A stretch of 64,000 nucleotides of DNA from Marchantia polymorpha subsp. ruderalis. Its lineage: Eukaryota; Streptophyta; Marchantiopsida; Marchantiales; Marchantiaceae. Both the position numbers and the translations under genes were made by a program. The number at the start of each line of letters is the position of its first letter. Positions within the stretch are counted from its first letter, which is position 1. The notes under the pieces are model-generated. The model made no database searches and was not told the DNA's origin. It was given only the letters and a program-made list of their open reading frames with translations. Below, in pieces: positions 50,475 through 60,972 of the stretch. The stretch covers positions 18,312,501 through 18,376,500 of the forward strand of contig AP031356.1 in assembly GCA_037833965.1 (NCBI GenBank). The letters run 5' to 3'.

Positions 50475-53400
50475 CGAGCTCCGTTTACCCTTCGGAAAGT
50501 CGCTTGGATCCTCAGAGTCTGCGATTCTAAAAGTGACTCTCTTTCTCTTCCCCTGATCAATGTCGTCGGTTCGTTCCGTGGTATTGGCGATGTTGAGCTT
50601 GGTGCTAGAGATGAGAATCGAAGCGGAAGCTCTCGGGGGATGGGTGCGTCCAGATCGAGCTGTGCACGGATTGGGAGAATGATAGTCAAAGCTGTGGGAT
50701 CCAATAGCTCGGAATTGGGACCTGCTCCTGATAAGAGCTATCCCTGAGTTGATTGCGATTCTATTTCTCACAATGCTCTCGAATGCTGACGCTGGACGGT
50801 TTCATCCGTGAGTGGATTTGAGCAATCACGAGTTCATGAGACGCACTTGGCCATCCACACGACTCCAGTAAAAAAGGGAGCTGGGACCTGGGAGACTGCA
50901 GCGCTCTCGCTCGAGAAGTCAGAACGCAAGCACCGTTTGCAGAATGTGATGTGGAATCTTGTGGATAAAGTGGGGTCAGAGAGTCAGCTTTTCCGCACAT
51001 GTACTGAAGCGAGTGAGGGATGGCTTTAATTCGCGCCCGACTTTTTGGTCAATGCCCTGCCCCACACGACAGAGCTGCTCTCGGGGTGGCCGACCAGTTA
51101 CCTTGGCACGAGCTTCGTTTCACGGTGGAGCTGGAAAGATCGACCGTCGGTGCTTCGGCCACTGCGTTTGCTCATTGACACAAATCTCCAGCCTGCAGTA
51201 GCAGCAGCAGGTCAGGCCGCTGTGCGAGCTGGATTGTCAATCAAATCATGCTGTGGCCTGTGCCATGCATTTCCAGAAGCAGATGGGCTTCCGATTCTCT
51301 GTAAAGAGGTCGATGGCATCAGGATCGAAGTCCCGCTTTGGAATGTGAAAGGGCTTTAAACGTCACACATTACAGTCTCACAGGCCCCACTTTGGAGGTC
51401 GACCGTCTCCAACACAAGATCACCGATCGTGTACACACTCGAATGGCATGATTCAAGTTTCCTTTATTATCATCTGCAGCCAATGACTCGCACAAACTCA
51501 ATTGTTACGCAAATTGTGCTCTTGCCCTTCAGATAAAGGCATTGCCTGCAAATGACAAAGGACCTCCACTACTGGAAGAAAAATGCTGCTGATTTTCTCA
51601 AATGCTCTCGATCGGTTAGTGCAGATTGCTTTCTGCTGATCGCGTATTAGCAGCATGACAGCAGCTGAGAAATTTCCACAGGGTCCCGGCTAACAGAATG
51701 CTTAGATGTGAGGGCGAATTTCCACATGGATTTCAGCTTCTCGACAGTTATCGATGTCAAGCATGTTCGTGCCACATGAATGAGTTATATCAGAGAGAAG
51801 AATAAGTCAGCAGTGTTAAATGTTTCTTTTTGCGAGTGAGCTCAGAAGCTGGCGGTGGTGGAACTTCCAACGACTGTCGTACAGGAATTGGGCTGCCAGT
51901 TCCAGTACTATAGTACAGAGCACAGTGTCCATTTGTACCGAGATGGTTGGTCCAACAAACTGATCACAAGGGTCACAGGGACGACCCTCTTGAATATACA
52001 TTTTGTCTGAGAAAAGTTAATGCCGTTGACAACAACATTGACCCCGTCTCACTTTGGCAGTTGAGAATGATCGATGTTCGTCCTCTCGATTGGTGCCTCC
52101 ATGCACCTCGGACTCATTCTCCATTAGTTTAGTGCAGAGCATCCATTCTTGTCTCCATGTTGGGAGGACAGATGTGTCCATTATCGCTGCACCAGCCTCG
52201 CAAGATCTGTCGCTGCTCAGGAGTTACATGTATCTGTAAATGTGGAGCCCAAGTACTCTAGCATAAAACATGGGAAGATCCCGTGGAGTTGGTCAGATGG
52301 AGCCAAACATGTAATATTTATAATGTATCCCCCATGACTCCTACACAGAAGACATATGAAATGTATAGTTCAAAGAGCCTACATAACTACCAAAGCATCC
52401 AATAAAACATCGAGTATCATGATCAATGTGACATTCATTCCAACACCTGGTGCTCTATTCAGAGAATGGATATATTCAGGTTTGAAAAATGTTTAATAAT
52501 ATGGTAGATAAGTAAACTGATACCATGTATGCCAATTGGGACAAATGCGATGACTGTCTTCATGGATCCATGTAATTACAAGGCTAGAGTAACATTTCTG
52601 TATAACTTTCAAAACTTTAGTTTATGATGCACCAATCCAACCCAATCGACGATGTGATAGAATCACTTTCTTCATAGGTGCATCATGGAGACTTTATAAC
52701 CAAAACTTCTTCAATATTAATCGCATATTCAATTCTATAAACTCAAGTGAGTTACAAAGTATGCCAATGCTCCATTTTTCTCGAGTGTTTAAAATTCTTT
52801 CTCTATAACCAACATCACAGACCTAGTAAATCATAACTGGTTATACGTATATTCAGAAGTATATGTCTCTTTTTGCATCTGAAGTAAAACTACACCGACA
52901 AGTTTATAGTGAAAATGTGGGTCGTAGACCTCAGTCATATATAACTTCAATGTTACAGATAAGTTGATTGGTGTAAGTACTAAAGTCACGGTGCTACGAT
53001 CTTCGAAGTTGCTTTTCGTACTTTTAGAGCCCTTCTGAGATTAAACAATTTGTCATGCAACAGCCGTAAGGACATGTAAAAGTACCACTCCTACACACAT
53101 AGAGATGGAGCCATGTAACTTTTTGGGTGGACCACACCCTCGTTTCCTGCCGTTGTTGGAATCAGCCATCCGCACATAGAGAGAGGGTGGTAGCATTACT
53201 CGCATTGTTACACACCTCCATCGAAGGATAAGACTTGCTCTGCACAGAGCTCGTAAATTTGAGTGTTTTCTCGGGCTCTGATCCTCCACCTTCTCGTCCT
53301 ACGTATGTAACAATCTGACATCGAGCTTCGTCACCTTGTTTTACAGTGTGCTTCCCATCCCATCGCCTGTTCTGCTTGACCATCGTCACGACTGCTGCCT

Positions 53401-55141
53401 GGGTTCGACATCCATGGAAAGTGACGGATTGCAAGTCCAAACCACAGCGGGGTAGAGTGGGCAGATCAGCCACTTGGTGAGGCACGACTCTCATTCTTGT
53501 TGATCGAAGTGGGAAGTTGAGAGTAGACTTGGACTAGTCTACTCGTGACATGGACCTTGGGACATTGACAGTGATCTCATTCGTGATCTTTGCAAATGTC
53601 GCTGTTTCAGCTGCTTTGATGACGATGTCGACGAATCAGATGGCAACCTTGCAGTCGACAGTACGGAACATGCGGTCGCTTTCCAAGGTATGCTTCCGAA
53701 ACTCGATGATGTAGACCTCTGGCAAGGGAATGGGTGAGGCACTCTTCGTGCTTTTTTTGTCTTCCGGTGACTCGGGTCGTTAGCTTCCTGACTACTAAAG
53801 TTGGCACATTCATCAAGTCAGTGGTCTACTGCTCTCCCGAGAGCATTCAAGCTTTTCATGCTACAATCGAGTATGTGTGTTATTGTAATCTATCTTGGTT
53901 CATGAACCTGAAAGTCTTCCCAACTATGACTTCCCATCTTGTTGCCCGAAAGTGAACACCTCGCGCTGATTTGCAGGCTTGAACTGCAAACCTTGCCAGG
54001 TTTCAAAGTCTTCCAGTTGATTTTCAAGTATTTGACATGAAACATCCGCAAGGTACATGAGAAGTGACGACAAGAGTTGTGAGACCATCGTGCAGGATCG
54101 GTCCAGGCACGATGGAGGTCATCGTACATAGTACAAAACGCACGCAAATAAATTTTTGCCCTCTGAGTTGTGCAAAGCACTGGAAGTTTGGAATGTGTGG
54201 GAAATCGCTCGTTGTATGCTGGAATGACAACTGGAATGTTATGTGTTTCTTCTCCTCGATTGTTTTGGCCTCAGAGGGAAAATAATATTTTGCAAGCGTT
54301 TTGTGTGCTCACCATATACCTTCTGAATCGCATCTCGCTCCTGTAAGCTTTCACGGCAGGTAAAAAATCACTTCACTTGTTTTCTTTGGCCTGCTCGTTG
54401 GAAACCCCTTTCTTCGACGAGATACGAAACTGCACCTCCAAAGTTGGACATTTTCTCTAGAAAATAACGTAATTCCCCGATTGTCAGGGGCAAAAGAATT
54501 GGCTTCTATACACCCTCATCTTGTCTTCGCTGCCTGTCCTACTTCCTACTCTTCATGCCGGGCTCGAGGGACGCTCGATCGATCCGATGGCAAAATAAAT
54601 ACGAGCTAACACAATGCATACATCTTGTAGCATTTAGCTTCGAAACCCTGACGTCTGGATCATCTTCTCAAAGAAGTTTTATCCACATGCCACCCGCAGC
54701 ATCCCTGTATCTGGACGTACTGCTAGACCAATGTGGTGCAAATGTACAAGATGATGATGTTGATCTGTTCAGGACTTACCGGATCATCTGATTTTTCTGT
54801 ACTCTGCTGCTGCTTGCGGAAGAATACTTGTGGTGACAGAGGCCGGGCTTCGGGCCATGAGACTAGCTCGCCAACAGCTCACTTTGTAAATCCATCCAGA
54901 ACCGCAACTGATACGCAGAATCCAGGCAGCACAAATTGACACAACGAAGCTTAAACGAGTTCATTTCCACGAGTACCTACTGAAAGCCGACCCAAGACTG
55001 AACTACTTGCATCTCCTTTCCATGCGCAATCAGAAGGGCCTTGCCATCATTCGCCTCGAGTATGAATGTTCCCGCTGATATGAATTTATAATTACATACG
55101 TTTGCTCGAGAAAATCTCTTGCAGAAAAATGCAGGGAAACC
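50475..55141. other. Promoter of the MATH gene, then gene-poor DNA
   Basis: The coding frame of the MATH exon stays open upstream to about 50771 without another ATG, so this part is probably 5'UTR. From 51.4 to 55.1 kb the sequence is AT-leaning, with short open frames on both strands (for example 110 aa minus at 53162-53494) that show no known domain. I see no RNA gene. Confidence 0.4.
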
Positions 55142-56683
55142 CTAGTGGAAACCCTCGATGATGCTGCGCATCAGTTCCCGAGGAGCAGGCCCGTCGGTGA
55201 AGAGCTCGAACTGACCGATGGCTTGCCTAATGAACATTTCTATGCCACTGACTACAACAGCTCCCATCTCTTTCGCTTCCCGCAGTAATCGCGTCTCCAG
55301 AGGATTATACACAGCATCGAACACCAGATCGTACTTCCTCAGAGCCTCCTTGTCCAGCAGCGGAGACGCAGAGACATTCGGGTGCATGCCCACCGAGGTG
55401 GAATTGGCCAGCACCATGCCAGGGGAAGCAGGCAGGTTGGCCAATTCTTCCAGAGGAAAGGCAATGGCTCCACAAGATTTCGCAAGCTCATAGGCCCTTT
55501 GGAAATTCCGGTTGACGACGATCACCGTGGCTCCCCTCACCTTGGCCCCGAAGGCCAGAGCCTTCCCAGCTCCTCCTGCACCGATCACCACGAAGGTTTT
55601 GCCTGCCAGAGGCGAGCCCTCGCTGGTGGCCAGCCCACGAGCCCGAAGGCCATCCTCGATAGCGCTCAGAGCGCCATCGCAGTCGGTGTTGTAACCCATG
55701 TATCGGCCATCGCTCTTCCTCACCAGAGTGTTCACAGCACCGATGTCCTTGGCCAGAGGACTCACTTCGTCGGCCAAGATGATGGCATCTTCCTTGAAGG
55801 GGATCGTCACGCTGAATCCGGCGAAGTCGGGGGCATCGAAAACCTTGAGAAATTCCCCGAGATTGTCCACTAGCAGAGGCACGTAGACGGCATTGTGCCC
55901 AGTCTCGGCGAAGGCAGGATTGTGCAGAAGAGGGCCCTTGCTGTGGCCCACGGGATTGCCGATGATTCCATAGACTTTGGTGTCGGCGTTGATCTGCTTG
56001 ATTCTGTAGATGTTGATGAGGTCGGCAAGAGTCGGTTGCCCCGGAGCGCTTTCCTGGCCCGAGGCGAGAGTGCCGAAGGTCAGAAATCCGCCGAATTTCG
56101 GGGCGAGAATTCGACTGATCAAGCCCTTGGGCCCCATGACCAGAGTGATGGTGGGAATCTGCGCGCGGCTCTGCAGCTTCAGCACTCGGCCGACGTCGGT
56201 GATGTCCTCGGCCGTGGTGACGAGCTTCACAATGTCGGCACCCGTGGCCACGACCTTGGCAGCCAGAGCTCCCAGCTCCTCCTCGGACGGCGTGAAATGG
56301 TAATTGTGGTTGGACACGATGAACTTGGTGGCCGACGACGAGCTCTTGCTCTTGCGAGCGGCGATGAAATCCGTGGCGCATTGCAGCTCGACGTCGACGA
56401 AATCGGCTCCGAGATCGGCCGCCAGGTGCAGGGCTTGCAGGCGGGGAGCCTCGTCGCCGATGTACTCGCCGCCCTCCCATGTCGGCCTGTAGGTGACGAT
56501 GGCCGGCAGAGTGCGCGCGTCGAGCAGCGTCGGCAGATCGGCCTCCGCCTTGAATCCCTCGATGTGGTCGACCCGCAGCTCGACCAAATCGGCTCCCGCC
56601 GCTTTCGCCTGGCCCATCTTCGCCACCATGTCCTCCACGGACTTGGCCACCAGCGGCGCACACACCAGACACCGGTGCGCCAT
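55142..56683 (-). CDS. Bifunctional 3-dehydroquinate dehydratase / shikimate (quinate?) dehydrogenase
   Basis: Intronless, 513 aa from the first in-frame ATG (56681-56683). The N-terminal half is type I dehydroquinate dehydratase: LVELRVDHIEG, catalytic His in VSNHNYHFTPSEEE, Schiff-base Lys in ADIVKLVTTAEDI, and MGPKGLISRIL..FGGFLTFGTL. The C-terminal half is the shikimate dehydrogenase fold: GIIGNPVGHSKGP, FSVTIPFKEDA (catalytic Lys), GAVNTLV, GYNTDCDGA (catalytic Asp), the NADP-binding VVIGAGGAGKA and NR, then DAVYNPLETRLL and SGIEMFIRQAIGQFELFTG-like end. Plant homologues perform steps three and four of the shikimate pathway in plastids. Two things are odd. The protein starts directly with the enzyme domain, and the frame upstream has a stop after about 30 codons, so no transit peptide exists. 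HSKSP reads HSKGP, the Ser-to-Gly change I recall from plant quinate dehydrogenases. Confidence 0.96.
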   Translation of the reverse strand: MAHRCLVCAPLVAKSVEDMVAKMGQAKAAGADLVELRVDHIEGFKAEADLPTLLDARTLPAIVTYRPTWEGGEYIGDEAPRLQALHLAADLGADFVDVELQCATDFIAARKSKSSSSATKFIVSNHNYHFTPSEEELGALAAKVVATGADIVKLVTTAEDITDVGRVLKLQSRAQIPTITLVMGPKGLISRILAPKFGGFLTFGTLASGQESAPGQPTLADLINIYRIKQINADTKVYGIIGNPVGHSKGPLLHNPAFAETGHNAVYVPLLVDNLGEFLKVFDAPDFAGFSVTIPFKEDAIILADEVSPLAKDIGAVNTLVRKSDGRYMGYNTDCDGALSAIEDGLRARGLATSEGSPLAGKTFVVIGAGGAGKALAFGAKVRGATVIVVNRNFQRAYELAKSCGAIAFPLEELANLPASPGMVLANSTSVGMHPNVSASPLLDKEALRKYDLVFDAVYNPLETRLLREAKEMGAVVVSGIEMFIRQAIGQFELFTDGPAPRELMRSIIEGFH

Positions 56684-57900
56684 CTTCTCCTCCCGTGCTC
56701 GCCCCACCTCCTGCTCAGCTATGGACGCCGTCGTGACAATCTTTCCTCCACCCCCGAGCTCGCCTTAATCCTCACCCCCCACCCACCTCCGAGCTATGGC
56801 CACCCTCGAGCTCCACCTCGAGCTCCTGCTCTGCTCTGCTCCTGCTCCTGCTCCCGGCGACTGCACGGAGTCCTGCTGCTCGCCCTCCACGGCTCTCCAA
56901 TTGGCCGATCGGCAGACGCGAGCGCTCGAAGGAGGAGGAGGGGCTCGGAGGCGATCGATTCCGATCGATTCTCCTGCGCAGCTGCACGGGGGATCTGCTC
57001 GCTCGAGCTCGCTCAGCACGCGATGGCGATGCTGGCGATGTCGGACGGGGGCTGGGTCGATTTGTCGCAGGACCGAACGATGGCGACGACGAGAGAGAGA
57101 GGATCGTCGAGCTCGCGATGGCCGACGGCCTCGCAAACGACAAACGCGCGATGCTGCTGCTGCAGTCAGTCAGTCAGACAGTCAGTCGTCGGCCTCTGGG
57201 CCTGTGCGCCTCTGCGTCCACCTTCAGGCCCCCATATCTGCCACCAGCAATTGTTTATGCTTACTCTGTACTTTGCTCGGGGCCGGGGCGGGCCAGCCCC
57301 GGCCACAGACAGAGCCTCGGACGGCGCACGAGACGAGACGAGCGGATTGCGCTCGCTCGCTCCCTGCGGCCCCTACGCCGACGTCGTAGACGTGCTCCGA
57401 TCAATCAGCGTGCGAGGCTGCCCAGGAGCTCAGCTCAGCTCAGCCCAGCGAGCGATCGATCGAGCGTCGAGCTCGCTTCGAAGGCCTGTGTTGGCAGGGC
57501 TACTCTGATTCGAGAGCTTGCTCTTTGCGGCGCGATGGACCCGGATGACAGACTTGGTCTTCGGTTCGGGCGATCGAAATTCTACGAGGATTTGTTCGCT
57601 CCTCTTCTTCGGTGAAATTCGAGATCGGTGAAGTGAATGTTCGGACGGTTCTCGCGGTTTTTGCTCGTGGTTTCTGGGGCGGCTTGGCCTCTCGTCACTC
57701 GAGACGAGAGGAGATGGTGACTACTCGTCGAGATGTGGGGATGGAATCGTCCAGTTCGCGAATGGTTCATGGAAGTTTCCGATCTGTGGGCTGTGGAATT
57801 GATTTCTGGAGCGGCGTTTCTGTTGTTGTAGCACAGGCTTCGGACCTCTTGGTGCATTTGGGCTTCAAGATCAAGATCAATTAATTACTTCAACCAAAAT
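56684..57900. promoter_or_regulatory. GC-rich upstream region of the dehydratase/dehydrogenase gene
   Basis: GC- and CpG-rich block directly upstream of the enzyme gene, with open frames on both strands caused by composition and several simple repeats: CAGT units at about 57163-57184 and AGCTC at 57429-57444. A short plus-strand frame at 57534-57614 starts MDPDDRLGLRFGRSKFYEDLF, but its continuation is not recognisable. The region probably holds the promoter and 5'UTR and may be bidirectional. Confidence 0.35.
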
Positions 57901-58725
57901 CTCAGACGACAGGGACCGATGAGAGTTTGATCTGAAGCCTTCAGTATTTTCTACTTAACAAACTCGAAACATTTCCTTGCTCTTCAAGTATTTCACATCA
58001 GCTCTTGGCTGCATGGAGCTTCTTCGCTTTCTGGTTTGGTTTGAATCTAATTCCAGGTATCTGCCAAACCTCCCGCAAGAGCTTCTGCAACGAAGAAAAT
58101 CTCGAACAGACTACTGACACAATCTGCAGGGACAGCACCTGCTCTCGCCCAAATCCTCGGATTATAATTTATATTAAAAAATTAATTTAAGATTCTATGG
58201 TGTTAATGTATAAAATTATTTTTTTTCATTCATATCTATTTGAAATAATGTATAATTACATATCTCAATATCTATATTAAATGTTGAAAGGTAAGTTTAA
58301 AAGCCATATTTTGACCGAGCGTTTGGATCAAAAATTGAATAAGCTTTTGGTAATTTCGCAAAATGCATTTAGATTTTATAATATAATGTAAACCAGTAAA
58401 TAGAAAGTTAAAAGTTCCAAAAAAAAAATTATTCCATCATTTTTTCTACCGTAGTTAACAAAAAGATTAATTGAAGCATTTTCAAAGTGCTTCTGAGTTA
58501 ACATTAAAAGTGACAGATTTTGACAAGAAATTGTGATTATTTTGTGAACTTTTGACACACCATTTTCAAAATTAAAATAAGTGAGAAAAGTTTTATTCCA
58601 AGTCCAAAGATCATTGATTGTAGATTAGTGATTGATATACACCGTTCTCTTTGTGTTTTGCCAAGTACTCAGCCAGTGTAGACTGATTTGCACAACGAAA
58701 ATAATGTCTTTAGGTAACAAAGGCC

Positions 58726-60480
58726 TTAGCAAAATTTTGAGCAAGTCGACATGCGGGCATTTACATCTTCAATCGATTGTTCGAGCCAAGAAATGACGTT
58801 CTTTCGATCGACCTTGTATTTGCGTCCAGGACCAGGATAAGAGTCAATCTTCCACAAGACGTAAGGCGTCTTGAAGGCCTGTTTGATCAGTTTGTTGGCA
58901 ATCAAATCGCATATTTGAATCAAACTAGTGCACCCGGGAGGAATATCTCCCAATGTGATGTTCAGGTCTGTAGCTTTCTCTTTGACTTGATCTCATAAAT
59001 GGCTAGAAGTCACCTCCCAAATCAAACCAACCTTCTCGTCTGCATAACACAACGCCAAATATTCCAAGTAAGTGCAGCACCCGTCTTTGTCCATCCAATG
59101 CTTTGAATGAAACGTGACTTTGCTAGGCATCCCAAGAAGAGAATCGTCTTGAAAGCGTCCCGTTAGGCTGGCCAATCATGATAATCATAGAAGCAATGAA
59201 GTGAGATTGTAACATCTCACATGCCACTATCACTGTGCAACTTTTCTTGGCATCCTCGACTCAGTTGGAGCCAACTCGTCGTACATTCGTTTAAGCAATC
59301 AAATGGGTTTCTTTCGGGTAGAATTGAAGAAACATTTCGTCCGCATTGACCAAACGGATCACACCAGCAGATCGCATGATGCTACATATCAAGTCACACG
59401 CATCCAAACAAATTTGTAACCAATTGACAGCAACTGTCTGGGAGATTGATTCCTTCCGAATCAAAAACCGATGTCTTTCAAGAACTCTGGCGACCCATTG
59501 CAAAAGGCTTGGAGATATTCGCCCGAATGTATCTTCATCTTCACCTCCCATTTAGTGCGTTCCGCTTCCTGTTCATGACCAAACTTTGAGATCAGCAGAT
59601 CGTAGACTGCCAATTTGCTCAATGGGTTGCATGTATCCCATTTCATCACCATAGTCGACATAAGGAATTTTTCTTGTTGAGCATATTTCACTATTCTTCC
59701 AGAACCGACAGTCTTGATTGTTTGGAGAAGTTATGTGATGTTGTTAGATTTCCCGGCCGCTTTCCGATTGTTTTGACGAGTACCGGAAGATAAGATCGAG
59801 ATGTACTGATGACCTGGAGTGGAATTGCAAAACTTTGAATCGATCTGCACCTGGCTTGAAGCGTTCATATCATCGTAATCCTTTCGATATGTGAATGGCA
59901 CGTCGGGCAGGATATCAGAGACTTTAAAAGTCTCAACATAATGGACCCATTTACCAAAATATCTTTTCTACTTGATTCAATTCTGAAAGATCATGACATT
60001 GATCGAGAAAAGAGATCATGTCAGTTCTTGATCCATGTTTCCTAAAGACTTGTGAAAGTAAAAAAATATGACTTTCGATTTCTACTCCCAAGTTCTTGTA
60101 CGATCCAGAGCAATGATATGTTTCCTTGTTATTGTAAAGGATTTCAAGAGCTCCTTCATCAATGTACGGTGAAGTTGCCACTGAGGAGCCTCAATCACAA
60201 TCTCCTTCGGGGCACAGCTTGAGCTTGCTGCCGAGCCCAACTCGACTGTTTCACGGTGAAGTTCTGGAAACATTTCACGACGAACCAAGCGTAAAACGTC
60301 CTTAATGTTCTGTTCGGCTCTGTGACGCTTCTCTTGAGCTTCCACCCATTTCTTGTTTTCGGGATTTGTTAGTAAGAACCGCTTCATTTCGGCTCTGTGA
60401 CGCTTCTCTTGAGCTTCCACCCATTTCTTGTTTTCGGGATTTGTTAGTAAGAACCGCTTCATTTCAGGTGATGACAAGTG
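58726..60480 (-). pseudogene. Broken pogo-type DDE transposase
   Basis: Pieces in two frames run in the expected order. The N-terminal segment (60477-60082) has a 25-residue duplicated unit. Next come a segment ending GEYLQAFCN, WVARVLERHRFLIRKES, and RLVNADEMFLQFYPKET, holding the first catalytic Asp of DDE_1 endonucleases. Then KHWMDKDGCCTYLEYL, KVGLIWEVTSSHL at the second Asp site (usual form LIWDSAPAH, here Glu) followed by a stop, and IPPGCTSLIQICDLIANKLIKQAF with the third Asp. Frame changes near 60.1, 59.7, 59.5 and 59.2 kb and the stop after TSSHL show that it is inactive. The helix-turn-helix and CENP-B-type domains were not clear by eye. Confidence 0.8.
60315..60464. repeat. Exact 75-base tandem duplication inside the transposase relic
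   Basis: Two adjacent, identical 75-base copies (60315-60389 and 60390-60464) duplicate 25 codons, so the reading frame of the N-terminal transposase segment is kept (KRFLLTNPENKKWVEAQEK appears twice). Full identity means the duplication is recent relative to the decay of the gene, or is kept identical by conversion. Confidence 0.9.
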
Positions 60481-60848
60481 ACGACCAAGGATGGTATTCC
60501 ACGACGGATGTCTTTAACTCCGTCACGGACTCCGCCATGCGGCACGGCAACAAAAAACTTCAACGGAAACTTCCACAGAACCTAGAATCGACGAGAATCT
60601 CCTACAATAAAGTAGCATTTCCAAGGGCGATTTTTTTGACATTAAATCCAGCTGTAGTGATCTTTTTGTTAACAAAAAATCACAATAACTTTAAAAAGTG
60701 ATGGAATTTATCCAAATTGTGATCTTTTTGAGAAGCAATCTTTTTGTTAACTACGGTAAATGAAAATTCCAAGAGAAAGAGTTATCTCGCGCCCCTAGGT
60801 TTTCTCAAATGTCGTGAGTTTCACTCCCACTTAACAACCTCACCTTCA

Positions 60849-60972
60849 ATGGACCCAAAGACATTCCAAATGTGCATCTTACCTCCTAAATGGAGAGGCA
60901 TTAGCTTTCTATGGACCCAAAGACATTCCAAATGTGCATCTTACCTCCTAAATGGAGAGGCATTAGCTTTCT
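60849..60972. repeat. Exact 62-base tandem duplication beside the transposon
   Basis: Copies at 60849-60910 and 60911-60972 are identical, each starting ATGGACCCAAAGACATTCC and ending TTAGCTTTCT. It lies about 90 bases outside the right end of the pogo-type element. The unit length is not a multiple of three and no gene is apparent. Confidence 0.9.

Larger units (their letters stand above)
58447..60758 (-). mobile_element. Tc1/mariner-pogo-type DNA transposon with intact ends
   Basis: The element runs 58449-60756 (2308 bases). Its 20-base ends are exact inverted repeats: CCGTAGTTAACAAAAAGATT at 58449-58468 and the reverse complement at 60737-60756. Both are flanked by TA (58447-58448 and 60757-60758), the target-site duplication of this superfamily. 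A near-palindrome sharing the GTTAACAAAAA core lies at 60657-60683, inside the right end, and may be a second transposase binding site. The interior carries a minus-strand DDE transposase relic. The ends are perfect but the gene is broken, so the copy could move only with transposase from elsewhere. Confidence 0.88.

Noticed and set aside
55895-57508. 537-codon plus-strand frame antisense to the dehydratase/dehydrogenase gene
   Set aside because: It is the mirror of a GC-rich coding sequence with matching codon phase plus GC-rich promoter; no domain is present.
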